Of a stretch of DNA of 64,000 nucleotides, positions 42,334 to 53,843 are shown piece after piece. Source of the DNA: Leucosporidium creatinivorum (lineage: Eukaryota; Basidiomycota; Microbotryomycetes; Leucosporidiales; Leucosporidiaceae); the NCBI GenBank assembly GCA_001600635.1, contig BCKL01000002.1, positions 375,425 through 439,424 on the forward strand, written 5' to 3'. The position numbers were made by a program, and so were the translations under genes. The notes below the pieces were generated by a model. The model searched no databases and was not told where the DNA came from. It saw nothing but the letters and a program-made list of their open reading frames with translations. Numbering within the stretch: position 1 is the first letter of the stretch; every line of letters starts with the position of its first letter.

Positions 42334-45300
42334 ATGGACTCGCACTACTACACCTCTTACGCACCTCCTACACCCGCACCACCTCCCCTCTCTCATCAAC
42401 TTCACCCACATCCTCAGCCTCAGCCACCTCAAGCCCGTTTCCAAGCATGGGACAACACGGCCAGCGGGAGCAGCTGGCAAGGAAGCGATCAGAGGGGGCA
42501 ACAGCAACAGCAACAGTACCAACACCCACAGCCACAACAGCAGCAGGGAGTAGAATTGACTCTGGGAGTGGGAGGACTGCAGGGATTGACCCAGGTCGCT
42601 GACAAGGTAATGCCCTCCCTCGCTGCCTCGCTCTCTCTCTCTCTCTCTCTCTCTCGTTGGAGCGGCTGAGCTAACGGGTTACTATCATACTACAGTCCTG
42701 TACACGCTGTCGAGTCCGCAAGGTAAGAGCTGCTTCCCCGCTCATCAAACACGCTCAATTGATTGTTGATCTTCCCCCCTCCCCCCCCTCCTCCTCGCTC
42801 GCTCCGCTCTCAACAGGTCAAATGCGACCGCCGCTACCCCCTCTGCTCCCGCTGTGACAAGCGGGGCGAGAGCTGCGAGTACAAGGAGGATGTTTCGCTG
42901 TATGTCCTCTTCCCCCTCCCTCTCCCCTTCCCGTCGACGAGCGAGTGCTGACTGGATGAACGAACGGCGAGCAGCGCCATCCAATTGCAAGGCTCTACTT
43001 CCGCGCCCAACGCTTCCCCTGCTCCACCACCTCCATCGGCGAAACGGGAGGTGGACCACCACGCCGCTGCCGACGAGTACTGCCCTCTCCCCACTTCCTC
43101 CTCCCAGCATTTCTCCCCCTACGCCAACGCTCGGCCGGTTCCGTCTCGTCTTCACCAACCGCAGCAGCAGAGCTACCCCTCCTACCCCCGCGAGGAGGAG
43201 GATTCGGAGGACCAGACGGCGGGAGGGGGAGGGGCAGGGGCAGGGGCAGGGGCAGGGGGAGGAGGAGAAGGGGATCTAACGACCCAGTGGGATCGCTTCA
43301 TCCGCAGCAACATTGGCGAGGGGTCCATCGATTGGCAGTTGGCGAAACCTACTATGGCCGAATCCCTCACGCTGCATTTGCTCGAAGGTGCGCCTTGCCT
43401 CCTCCTTCCTTCTTCGCCGCTGACCCGGTGCTGGACCGAGGGTTTTACAGCCTCGATGCATTCCTGCTGCTTCCACCTCCCCGCGTTCCACCTCTTTGCG
43501 CCTCAAGTCGAAGCGCTCAAGCAGAACCTCAATCGATTGGATATCCAGGGGCAGGTCATTGTCGCCATTTTGGCGAGTTTGGGAGCGAGGGCCAGTCCCC
43601 ATTCGGTGAGTTTCGAGTGTTGTTTGTGGGAGCGGAGGGAGGGGAAGGAGAGGGAGAGGGAGGGAGACGAGATGGGGCCGAGCGGAGCTGACGTCTCCTC
43701 CCTTCCTTCTCTCCTCCCTCCCTCCCTCGCTCCCTCGCTCCCTCCTCCTCGCTCCCCCTCTCCTCCCTCGCCGCTCCCTTTCTCCCTCTCCGCCGTCCCG
43801 CCCGCCCACTTGCTCTCTCCTCCCCCCTTCCCCCCATCCCCCTCGCTCACCAGGCCCTCCTCGGCGTCTCAGGCCCCGACCTCAACATCTCTTCCCCCTC
43901 CCCTTCTCACCGCCCGTCCCAAGCCCTCGTCCTCACCGCCGGCACCCGGCGCGAAAACGCCTGGCGCGCCTTGGCCGACCGAGCCGTCAGTCTCAGCTCG
44001 CAGATGCAGGTGCTGCAGGTGCCGAGCAAGCATAATGTCGAGGTGCTCGTGGCGTTGATTCAGATGCTGATGCGTGAGTGTGCTTGTCTCTCTTTCGCCT
44101 TCGGCTGAGGAGTGAGGGAAGGAGGGGAAGCCAGGCGAGGAGAGCTGACGAGCTCGCGCCGCCCGAACAGTGAGCAAAGTCAAGCCCGTCAAATCGCGCT
44201 TCTTCCTCCGCAACGTCATGGGCATGTTCCAGGACCTCCAACGCTCGTGCGGCTTGTCCGTCGGGGAGGTGTTGGCCATCAAGAGGACCGTGGGCGCGAC
44301 CTTGTTCGAGTGCGACGCCCGAGTAGCGGCGTATAGCTCGAGTCCGCTCGTCGTGTCGGATTCGGATATCGAGGAGTACTTTGGGGGCACTGGTGAGTTG
44401 TCTCCTCCTTCTTCTCTACTTTTCTCGAGCGAGGAGCTGATGAGGCGGTGGGGCTATGGATAGGCGTCGTCATCCCCGACCTCGAATCCGACTCGCTCGG
44501 CCAGATGCTCGATTCCATCTTTGAGACGGATCCTCAGAGCCCCGTCACAAGGCAGAAGGTGGACGACGCGCTCGCGCTGTCGGGGTACTACATCTGCGCC
44601 CTCCAGCGGCAGTACTCCAAGATCGCGACTGGTGAGTCGCAGTCGCCAGTCCTGGGCTGGCGCCTCGGCGCTTTTCTCGGCGCTCGCTCGCTCGCTGACC
44701 CCCTCCGAACGAACAGCCCGACCAGGAAAGATTTCCCTCCCCTCCATCCTCCCGCGCTTCTGGTCCTGGGTCGACAGTGCCCACGCCGCAGTGCAAGCCC
44801 TCCATCGCCGGCTCAACGCCCTCAAACTCGCGGGCATCGAGCTGCCCGGTTCGGACCATGATGTCGAGTATGACCAGCTCATCAGCGTGAGGATGGACGC
44901 GAGGTTGATTGATTTGTTGAACTTGACGCATGAGTTTTTGAGGAGTGTGCTTAGTGAGGCAGGGGGAGGGGAGGGAGGGGAGGGCGGGGGGGCAGAGCAG
45001 CAGGAGAGGGAGAAGGTCGAGGAGCTGTTTAGGATGTCGGAGAAGAGGGTGAGGAAGTGCTTGAAGTTGTTGGCTTTCTACGCTAAGGTGAGTCGAGTCC
45101 TCTCTCTCTCTCTCTCTAGCTTCTCGAGCTGACCGAGCTTCTCGGCGTTGACAGCTCTTCGTCGAATCGCGCGACAAGCAGTAAGTTTCTCCGCCTCTCC
45201 TCAGCTTGAAGACGACGGCTCATCATCTCTCCCTCAATACAGCCTCGTCTTTCACCTCTTTGTCCAACTCGAGGCGCTCCCTTCTTGGGCCTTCATGGCG

Positions 45301-46140
45301 CCCCAAAGGATCGGCGAGATGACGGCCGCAGGACCTCTGACGGAGGAGTGCCAGCTCAGTGAGAAGGAGCTCGACTGGTGCGCTGTTCTCTCCTCTCTTG
45401 CCGCCTCTCGAGCGGTACTAACCCCGAGCGACCTCGACAGGTTCGCCTCGGGCCTCGAACTCGCCTGCTTCTTCACTCCCCTCGCTGCGATGCGGCTGCA
45501 CGAGTTGACGGAAGGAAGGAAAGCGAGGGAGCAGCCCGAGGAGCTGAGCATGCTGGACTACTCGTACGCTCCTGCGCCGGCGACGACGACGACGACCGAC
45601 TCGCCCAACTCGAACGGCTCGCTCCACTCCCCGCCCCACCACCACCAAGAGCAACACACCTACTCCTCCCTCCCCACTGAAGCGCCTTCTACCCTCCTCT
45701 CTGCGCCAATTCCGACGCCCTCCACCTTCCCCCCGCCTCCTCCTCCTCCGACGAACGGTCAACCATCCCTCTCCCCTTACACCTTCGACGCCTACGGCAA
45801 CCCCTCGCTCGATATCGGAAGAGGGTCGCCAGCGCCTCCTCCCCCTCACTCGCACTCGCATGGTCAGCAGCAGCCTAATGGACAGGCGCACGGCTCGGCG
45901 GTGGGCGTCAATCAGGAGGCGTGGTTGCAGGGGTTGGACTTTGATGCGATGATTGGGGGAGCCGGGGGGAGGTCGTCGGCGGGGTACGCTCCTCAGCAGC
46001 AGCAGTACCAGCAAGAGCAGCAGTCGAGATACCCCCCACCCCAGCCTCAGCCCCAGTGGATCGGAGGACAGAACGCCGCCGATTTGAACGAGCCGTTTGA
46101 TGAGGGAGGGAGGTGGGGAGTGAGTTTGAATCAGTGGTGA
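42334..46140 (+). CDS. Zn2Cys6 transcription factor
   Basis: A fungal binuclear-zinc-cluster regulator. The N-terminus is Pro/Gln/His-rich (MDSHYYTSYAPPTP). The zinc cluster SCTRCRVRKVKCDRRYPLC and CDKRGESCEY gives the C-x2-C-x6-C...C-x2-C-x6-C pattern, across three small exons (42,695-42,723; 42,818-42,899; and on). A Gly/Ala simple repeat (GAGAGAGA) follows near 43,230. A helical middle region (KPVKSRFFLRNVMGMFQDL, LGQMLDSIFETDPQ, SLPSILPRFWSWVDSAHAA) fits a fungal regulator middle homology region, then a Gln/Pro/His-rich tail ends with GRWGVSLNQW (TGA 46138-46140). About 9-10 introns. Nuclear; targets unknown. A very short spacer separates it from the AcpS-like gene. Confidence 0.88.
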
Positions 46141-46479
46141 GAGGTCTTACAAGTCGTATGTAGCTTGTATAGGTCAGTCTTTTGTTTCGATGCTTGTTGT
46201 GCAATAGCTTGGGCGCTGAGAAGAGCTTGGTCGCTGCGGCCGAGCCGAGAGATTGGAGAAGACCGAGAGATCCGCAAGCATCAGCGGGGGATAAGGACAA
46301 TGTTCGAAAGCCTTGTCATGCATCTGAGCAGCACTTCGATGCAGAGCTGAGTCGAGAACCCGGAGATTGAAAGTGACCTCCCTCGTCATCCAGGCGGTGC
46401 GAAATCCCGCCAAGTCCTTACTGTAGGCGCTCTTCGAAAGCAAGCTCTCCTTCCTCCCGCTACCTCGCTTTTCGCAAGG
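46141..46479 (+). promoter_or_regulatory. Gap before the small membrane-protein gene
   Basis: A 339-bp gap on the same strand; it must hold the Zn2Cys6 3' end and the promoter of the next gene. No element was recognised. Confidence 0.35.
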
Positions 46480-47368
46480 ATGCTCTCTCGACCCAGCACT
46501 TCACTAACAGCAATCACAGCCCTCGTGCTGCTCGCCTCGCCTGCCCGTGCTCAATACTGTGAGTGTCAAGTTGGAGCGAAGAGGCGCCTCTGACGCCACT
46601 TCTTGCTCGTCAAGTCGAACCATCGCGCTGACCTTGTTCTGCTGCTCCATAGACGGAGGCTACCATGGAAATGGAACGAGCTACGGAACTCGTATCGGAA
46701 TCGGTGAGTGGTAGCTGCTTTAGTACAGCGTGACGAATCGCTCATATTTGGGCTCGCTCGTCTCGCCTTGCAGGAGTGGGAGTCGCTCTCGGTGTCGCCT
46801 TGATCATCTTCGGCATTGGTGAGTAGTCTACTATCCATCTCCTCGTCCTACGCTGACCCGCTGCACCCCAATCTCAGGCTTCATGATGCGCCGTCGCCGT
46901 GCCCGCGCGTTCAAGGCCGCCTACCCCGTCCAGGCGTACCAGGCTCCAACTACCCAGCCCCAGCAGTCGTATGCACAGCAGCCTCAACAGCAGTCGTATG
47001 GCGGGCAGCAAGCGTACGGCAATCAGCAGCAATACGGCAGCTACAACAATGCCAACTCTTACGAGATGGGGCAGGCTCAGCAGGCGACTGGAGGAGCAGG
47101 AGAGAACTACCAGGCGCCGCCGGGATGTACGTTTAGATCATAATCATCGCCTTCGCGATTTCGTGCTGACCCGCCTCGAAACGCAACAGACTCGGGCTAC
47201 CGCCAAGACTCGAGCTCCGGCGCCAACGCCAACGAGCAGCCCTACTACCCTCCTCCTCAATCCCCACCACCCGCCGCCAGTACCACCACGGCACACTACG
47301 CTCCTCCTTCCGGCCCGCCGCCACCCCAGACCGGAGGGTACGACCCTACCAACGTCTCTCAGAAGTGA
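46480..47368 (+). CDS. Small single-pass membrane protein, Gln/Tyr-rich tail
   Basis: Unknown family. Exons join to give a signal peptide (MLSRPSTSLTAITALVLLAS...RAQ), a short glycosylatable lumenal part (YHGNGTSYG, with NGT), one membrane segment (GIGVGVALGVALIIFGIGF), a basic stop-transfer MMRRRRARAF, and a cytosolic tail rich in Gln, Tyr, Pro and Ser (QPQQSYAQQPQQQ, YYPPPQSPPPA), ending GGYDPTNVSQK with TGA 47366-47368. Introns of ~60-90 nt follow a GTGAGT donor each time; about four exon joins. About 200 aa. The layout (signal, single pass, disordered tail) resembles fungal membrane-anchored sensors or adaptors, but I infer no function. Confidence 0.78.
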
Positions 47369-47465
47369 AGAGCCGAACCGAAACAAAGAGCCTTGTAATC
47401 CTTTAGATTGGCCAAATAGCTGTGTTGGAGTAGCTTTATGTATGACTGGTGAACGATGCAGCGTT

Positions 47466-47477
47466 TGTCACGTGACA
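47466..47477. promoter_or_regulatory. Perfect 12-bp palindrome with CACGTG core
   Basis: TGTCACGTGACA reads the same on both strands. The inner TCACGTGA is a classic bHLH (Cbf1/SREBP/TFE-type) site. It lies 74 bp upstream of the ATG at 47551 and 98 bp past the previous stop, so it likely belongs to the 47,551 gene. Confidence 0.55.
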
Positions 47478-47550
47478 CCTCGAGAGGCTCCTCGGACTTG
47501 CTTCGTTCGCCCGACTTCCTCGAGGTCCTTCTTTCCCTCCTGCCGCTCGA

Positions 47551-48627
47551 ATGAACGCTCCGCTGCTTGATTTGACGGTCACGGCGCGCCTTGAGGGTGA
47601 GCTGCTTGACTTCAGAGCTTCAGCAACGCTGACCTCGTTAAAGGCGAGAAGGAGTTGAGGTTCAGGTGAGCCGCCTCCGACCCTCGCCGCTCGGCGCCGA
47701 ACTAACGTTCACCTCGATTAGGAAGCGAGTGCTCTGTTTCTGCGCCGTTCTACCGCTGTTCGAGATCGTCGCCATCGTCAGCTTACTCGCCGTCGCCGAC
47801 AGTGAGTCGACCCCTGGCCTTCGCCGAGAAGGGCTCGCTGACCTTATCGCTCGCCAGTCGTGCCCGTCGACGTGCAGACTATCTCGTACTGGCTCATCAT
47901 CGCCAAAGTACTCAATGCACTCATGCTGAACATGGGGTGGTTCGCCATTCGCAAGAGGGGTACAGGGAGGGTGAGCGAGCGCCGGTTCGGTCGTTTCGGC
48001 TCGCCGCTAACCTAGTCTTTGCCTGCAGCATCATCTCGTGCGTTCTTCTGAAGAGAGGGATTGATTCTCCCATCGCTCACATACTCTCCTTCTTGCAGTA
48101 TGCTCTGCTCGGCATGGCGGTCGGTCGTTATCGTTTCGGCTCGGCGCTCGATCCTCCAGCTTTGCTGACTATCCCCGCTGCTACAGACCACCGGGGTGAC
48201 CACCATGATCGGTAACGATTGGTACATTTTCAGTCTCACGAGCCACCAAGGCCGAGTCGAAGCGATCTGGTGAGTTCGGCTCGGCACTCGGAGCAGAGAT
48301 AGTCGGCGCAGGCTGACTTTCTACTCACTCAGCTCCCTCGCTCGACAAGCTAGCAACACCGGTATCTCTTGCCACTCGCGATGGCTCCTCCTCACGCTCC
48401 TCATGACTGTCGTCAGTCCCCTCCTCACTCTCGGTCCCCGGTCCCTCGGCGTTGAGCCCGTCTACCTCGCTAACGACCACTTTCTCGCGCAGTTCCTCGC
48501 CCTCCTCGGTGCCGCCAATGTCACCATGCTTCTCTTCGCATTAAAGATCATCTCCCACGGGCACAAGAGGAAGGTGGCGATGGTGCAGAGTGGGGAGGAG
48601 GATACGCCCGAGAACAAGCTTTGGTGA
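47551..48627 (+). CDS. Multi-pass membrane protein with micro-exons
   Basis: Unknown family. Starts MNAPLLDLTVTARLEGE; then about five hydrophobic segments: CFCAVLPLFEIVAIVSLLAV, YWLIIAKVLNALMLNMGWF, YALLGMATTGVTTMIGNDW (weak), WLLLTLLMTVVSPLLTL and FLAQFLALLGAANVTMLLF, with the tail HGHKRKVAMVQSGEEDTPEN and TGA at 48625-48627. The frame is continuous only if a 9-nt exon (48029-48037) and a 21-nt exon (48099-48119) are used, with introns 47971-48028, 48038-48098 and 48120-48186. About 225 aa. Part of a run of four small membrane genes. Function unknown. Confidence 0.68.
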
Positions 48628-48786
48628 AATCGAGTCGCTACACCTCGTGCGCTCGCTGGGGAGCTCCGTGGTCCAGTCCTAGATGCTCAAGAGCAATACT
48701 GAGGTGCATAAGTACTCGAAAATGCGTCTAGCCTCGCCCAACCACCGACACCGAGTTTCCCCCAACCATAATCCTCTGCCCCGCGC

Positions 48787-49931
48787 CTACCAGTCATCTC
48801 CCCGCCTCCCAGGCTTCTCGTTATAATCGTCTTGATAGCCTCCGATGCCCCCGTTGGCGCCGTAATGTCCTTGAGCGTGCAGACCTTTCTTCTCGTCGAA
48901 GCGGTCCTCGACGGCGGCGACGACTGGTGGTCAGGGCGGTTAGTTTGCGAAAGTGTGAGAGGGAGGGAGAAGCTACGAACCTCCTTCCATGGCCACGTTG
49001 ATGAGGCCGAGTAGTAGAAGACCCTGCATACGGATGATCCGTCAGAGGGAGATGCTCGGCGAGCGAGGAATGGAGGAGCACGACTCTGGACTTACGAGAA
49101 CTAGAGCAATGATGGAGGTCGTGCTCCCTCCGCAATTGCCTTTTGTGAAGGTGAGACTGTGCAGAGCAGAAAGAGAGGTCAGCGCCAACGCCGAGCTTGC
49201 GCCGAACCGTCGACCTCGAGGTAAAACTGGGTCTGAACGCACCAGTACTTCTCCCCAGTCGACCCAACTATAACCCAAAACGCCATGTAGAGGTAGCTGA
49301 TAACGAAGTATAATCAGCTGGGCCCGAGTCCTTGCTCGGCGAACCGCTCCGAGCTCGGCGATGCTGCTTACCTGCCCACGGTAATGAACATCGCAAGTCC
49401 GACGACCGTGACGACGTATTTAAGTCCCCATCCATCTGTAGCGCAAAAGCCTCGATAAGCTTGCTGAGACTGGACAGCGGCGGAGAGGCTTACGGAGAGT
49501 GTGCTTAGTCCGAAGCTCGTCTGCCCTCTTCTGACCATTCTTGGCATGGTAGCCCTCACCCTTCTTGATGGCGATCAAAGCGGCAATACATGCGAGGAAG
49601 TCCAACCCGCAGCACACCACGCCGGCAATGGCTGGGTACAGCAGGTAGCTTGGGAGTGCTGCGGGATCGCCGAGAGTTGCAAGTCAGCGAGGAGCGTGCT
49701 TTGCGAGCCTGAAGTGATGCCAGCTTACTGTCTTTGCTCTGTAGCTCCAACCAGAGCACTGCAAGCTCGAGCGAGTCAGCTTTCATCTCCCGGGCTCGCG
49801 CTTCAAGGAGTCCTCCGCCGCGACTCACACACTCCTCCCAATGTGCCCGAACCAAGAGCCAGCAGGATTGGAATCGAGTAGCGCATGCCTGCTCCTGCAA
49901 ACATGTCGGAGTGCTTCTTGGCGATGCCCAT
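48787..49931 (-). CDS. Multi-pass membrane protein, unknown family
   Basis: Starts MGIAKKHSDMFAGAG (ATG 49931), with hydrophobic stretches near IPILLALGSGTLGGVCNAL, YLLYPAIAGVVCCGLDFLAC, YVVTVVGLAMFITVGSYLYM and IIALVLGLLLLGLINVAM, about four passes. An exposed loop has KGEGYHAKNGQKRADEL, and the tail is charged and glycine-rich (HAQGHYGANGGIGGYQDDY, EKPGRRGDDW) ending TAG 48787-48789. About seven introns; spliced length near 220 aa. Convergent with the 47,551 gene, with a short 159-bp gap. It may be a distant relative of the next gene by size and topology, but I cannot align them convincingly. No function assigned. Confidence 0.7.
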
Positions 49932-50204
49932 CGTGGGTTGTTATCGAGGCGCGCGAGTTGAGGGGAGAGAGAGCAGGCGCTGATGCGGAGGGAGTAGTTG
50001 GCGAGAGAGCGAGCGGTGAGCTGTAAGAAGCGAAGGGAAGCGGCGAACGACGAAAAGCTGTAGCTCAACACAGCAAAACCCTCGATGAGGGGGCGAAACG
50101 GCGAGGAGTTGGCACCGCTGGCCTCGGACCGCCGCGCTCAGGCGTTCGTTCGCTTCCAGGGCGAAATCTGTAGTTCAATAGACATCTAGCTAGCTCTAAA
50201 CATA

Positions 50205-51269
50205 TCAAGCATCGTCTGTATGCTTCTTCTTGCGATGCCCCCAGTGGTGATGATGCTTGTGCGCCGAGCCGGACCCCTCTGGATCTCGGGGATCCTCGAG
50301 GTAGAGGATATGCCTCATGTAAGACACTATCGAGAGGATGATGGTAGCGAGGTTGGATAAGACGGCCAGCTGTGGAACAAAGCGCATGGGTCAGCGCGAT
50401 TCGGTGCAGGGAGAGGGTTTGGCGATGAGCGGAGGGGGCTTTCGAGCGCACAGTACGAGTCTCGGCGATGAGGAGAGCTTTCGCGAGAGACGAGAAGGAC
50501 TTACTACTATTCCACCGATCAAGACCTTCCGGTCTTCCCCTATGGCCGCCGTGTTGGCTCCGAGGAAGAAGCACACACTTGCGCCGAGCGAGCTGCAGAA
50601 GCAACGCGGGTCGGTGACTGATCTAGGAGAGGCTCAGTACAGATTAAGTGGTACTTACAGAGCCCACAAGAGCTACAGAGAAGGGCGATGAGGGGAGGTG
50701 AGCCTCCGGATCCGAACGCCGAGCAAGCGCCGAAGCTCTGCACTCACCGACAACGGCCACCCAAGGTCAAGCTTCGAGGTGATAAGCTTCTTCAAGCTAA
50801 TACAGAGCACCGAAGCAGCGATGTATACTGCTTCGAGCCCAATGAACGCTGCGGTGGTCAGCCAGAGCGCTGCGAAGGTGCAAGTCAGCGAGATTCCGCC
50901 TACACAGCAGCGAGCGGTGAGAAGCAGATACGGTCAGCACTTACTGGCATCCATCTCAAAATGCTCGAAGGCCATGAAAGCCACCAGCATCAAGTCCAGC
51001 CTGCGAGAAGAGCGGTTCAGCACATCTCCGCTCGCTCGGTGCAGTCGGCCGAGCCTTACGTAGGAGCAGTGATCTGTAACACTATAGTTGTCAGTGTCAA
51101 CACCATCGACCGATGCTTGACAACTCACACCAAGGCCAAGAAACGCGATGTGATGGTTGAAACGCCAATTATTGGCCGGGTCGAAAGGCGGGACAGTCCA
51201 CCAGTGCTGAGGAGCGTCTACAGCCCCATCCTCATCTGAAGGAACCTGCTCGTGACGGTGCTTGCCCAT
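50205..51269 (-). CDS. Multi-pass membrane protein, His-rich tail
   Basis: Starts MGKHRHEQVPSDEDGAVDAP (ATG 51269). Hydrophobic segments: HHIAFLGLG...ITAP, LDLMLVAFMAFEHFEM, ALWLTTAAFIGLEAVYIAAS, LLWALSLGASVCFFLGAN and VLSNLATIILSIVSYM, four or so passes. The tail AHKHHHHWGHRKKKHTDDA is rich in His and Lys, ending TGA 50205-50207. About five introns of 60-80 nt. The four-helix topology resembles MARVEL or tetraspan membrane proteins, but I see no signature. It may bind metal through the His tail (inference). Small intergenic gaps on both sides, same strand as the previous gene. Confidence 0.68.
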
Positions 51270-51587
51270 GGCGAGTCGGGTTCAGGGTTCGAGCGATGAA
51301 TGCGAAGTCAACAGACGTTGAGCTTTCGGACGTCCTCGGCTCCGCCGTTCGGGCCCCTTGACGAGGAGACGTGCAGAAAGTCGAAGCTGAGGAAGACGAT
51401 CAGAGAGCCCCTCGAGAGACGGCTCGTTGAAGCCATCCGAGTCAGCGAGCCGGCCCTTTGACGAGCCATGGTCGAACCGACCAGCTGGCCGAGATGATCG
51501 CCGAGATCTCGTCGTCGACCATCCTCGCAAGCTCTTCCCAGCACCATGGACAGATTGTGAACGTATGATTGGCCCGCATCTCTACGC
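51270..51587. other. Gap between membrane-protein gene and proteasome alpha-5
   Basis: A 318-bp gap on the minus strand, holding the promoter of the 51,269 gene and the 3' end of the alpha-5 gene. Nothing else recognised. Confidence 0.35.
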
Positions 51588-53043
51588 TCATGCCTCGGTC
51601 CTGGCAATCACGGCCTTCAACTCCTCGGCGCCGAGAATCTTGAAACCCGCCTTTGGCACGACCTGTAGGGGGACGAGCGGCGAGGAGGGGAGACGACGAG
51701 ACGGAGAGTGGGAAATGGTTGATGCGAGTAGGACAGGAGCAAACGTGAAGAAGAGGTCAGCTCGGTCGCTTCTGAGGCGAAGGAGCGACGACATACCTGA
51801 GCCAGCTGCACGTTGTTGTGGTCGAGCTTCTCCTCCATTACCTGCTTCAGCACCTTGAGCGAAAGCACCTGAGCCTCTTCCAGCGTCATCGACTGCGACG
51901 TGAAAGGGATCAGCGACCGAACCGCTGGAGAAGCGAGCGCGGAAAGCCAGCGCACCTTGTTGTACGAGTCTTGCAGCTCGTTCTGCGCTCCCTCACTTCC
52001 CGAACCGATAGCCTTGGCGTCGTAGCGCATAAAGGTTCCAGAAGGGTCGGCGTGGTAGCTGGAGCGAAACCGAAAGGTCAGCTCGGCGAGTACTTCGGCG
52101 CGGGCAAGGAAGCTCACAGCTGAGGTCCACCGCTCTGATCGTAGCCGGCAATGAGGAGAGCAACACCGAACGGCCGGGACTGTGAAAACGAACAAGTCAG
52201 CACAGAGCTACAAGGCGACAGCGAGCAGCGGCCGCACCATCGAAGCCTCCTCCTCGTCAGCTCCCTCTCCGAAACGCAGCGCCAAGTCGCAGACGGCTTG
52301 GGTGACAGACTCGACCTTGATGGGCTCGTCGTAGGTGAAAGTGTGGTTCTGTGGACGTAGAGAGGGTCAGCGCAAGCTCCAGGGGCCGCGTCATGCTGGG
52401 CGTTCGGCTCGAGGCGAGCTCGGCGCGCTTCAAGGCCAGCACGGAGGTCACGGAGGTAGACAGTACATGACCGAAGCGCCTGCGCCCCTCCTGCTCTCCT
52501 CGAGGCTTCACGCGCAAAGCAAGAGCAGCTCACCTGGGAAGTCACTCGAGCATGCTCGACCATAGTCCTCGCATCGGCCGTCAGTCCACTCATAGCGCAA
52601 GCGACGTGCGAATCAATCTCCATAATCTTCTCCACCGAGTCCGAGTCGAGCAGTGGGCTCTGAGTGCGCTTCTCGACGGCGAGGACGACGCCCTGCGAGG
52701 TTTGGATGCCGACGGTCGTAGACCCGAGCTGTAGGACAACAGAACAGGTCAGCTATATAGTTGCGAGACGACAGTACCGCCCAAAGCTCACTTTGATTGC
52801 CTCAATGGCGTACTCGACTGCAGAGAGCGATTCCCCAGTTAGCGACGCGTTCTGCCAGTTGGTAGTGCGCATGCTGTAATTCAAGCTCACCTTGGAACAG
52901 CCTGCCTTCGGGAGAGAAACTCGAGACGGAGCGGTCGTACTCTGATCGGCTACAGGACGGCGAAACGCAGGCGAGGAGAGGGAAGCGTGCGTCAGCTTGC
53001 TGTTGCTGGCCTTGAGAGCAGAGGTGGCTCACCTGGAAAACAT
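51588..53043 (-). CDS. PUP2: 20S proteasome subunit alpha-5
   Basis: A non-catalytic ring subunit of the 20S core proteasome. It starts [22 protein letters not shown] (the alpha-subunit YDR...[13 protein letters not shown] signature), then [66 protein letters not shown] and [20 protein letters not shown], ending AVIARTEA (TGA 51588-51590). The SPLL and GSTTVGIQT wording points to alpha-5 (Pup2/PSMA5). The exon-1 part is just 10-11 nt (ATGTTTTCCAG, ATG at 53043). About seven introns. Divergent from F-box copy 4, whose start is 800 bp away. Length ~245 aa, usual for the family. Confidence 0.94.
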
Positions 53044-53843
53044 GATAGTGGGGCTGAAGAGGTGTAAAGTGCTACAGAAGTTGTGCTTGAGAGTCGAAGT
53101 GCGAAGCGAGCGAGAGGTGGGAGTCCAAGCCTCGTCAGCCCAACTCCGCAACTCTCTTGGCCCTCGACTACAACCTTCGATTTCTCGGTACAACACTTCG
53201 GAGCTTATTGAAAGCTGCTCTACTCAGCAGCGCACTCGCCTACACTTGAGGTTCTCCTCTTCGTCGCCGTCGGCTCTCTCTCTCGGCGCTTGCTCCGGCT
53301 TTCAGGTCGTCGCTCTCGCCTTCGCGTTCGCTACTGGACCAGGACGGCACAGGCGCTTGTCGACGAAGCTACTAGTGAGTCTTTGATGCTCCTCATCGCA
53401 CTACAGCGCCCGGCTGACCACTCCTGCTCTCGACCAGGACGCTCGAACCCGCTCGCTCGCTTTCTGAAAGCTGCTCGCGCTTCTCGTCCTCGCTGCAGGT
53501 ACGCAGATAGCTCAGACTGCCCTCAGACTACCGCTGACTCTTCATTTACCCCTACAGCCCGCTCCTCGCTCATTCGCTGCTCCCCCGTCGCCGCGTCGCT
53601 GGTTCCTCGTCTTTCTACACGCGCGCTCAGAAGCTACTCACAGAGCTCAATCAGCTTCAGCACCGTGAGCTCGACCTGCCTGCCACCCCGGAGAGCGCTG
53701 CTGACCCTCTTCGTCGACAGCCCACCCCCGCTCGGCTCACCTCATCGCTCGCTCGCCAGCTCGGAAGCTCCAGCCACGACACTCGTCTCGCTCGAGCTCC
53801 ACCCCACATCGCTTCCGACTACACCTGCTTCGCTCACAATACA
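53044..53843 (+). promoter_or_regulatory. Leader of F-box copy 4 and PUP2 promoter
   Basis: An 800-bp gap between outward-facing genes. From about 53,290 on it matches the other F-box leaders (GGACCAGGACGGCACAGGCG, GACGAAGCTACTAGTGAG donor near 53,370, the GACGCTCGAACCCGCTCGC block near 53,440, and the GACCCTCTTCGTCGACAG acceptor near 53,720). The leftmost ~250 bp does not match, so the unit is cut short on this side and now serves the proteasome gene's promoter as well. Confidence 0.6.

Noticed and set aside
42636-42656. (CT)n tract in the Zn2Cys6 gene
   Set aside because: Ordinary pyrimidine tract in an intron.
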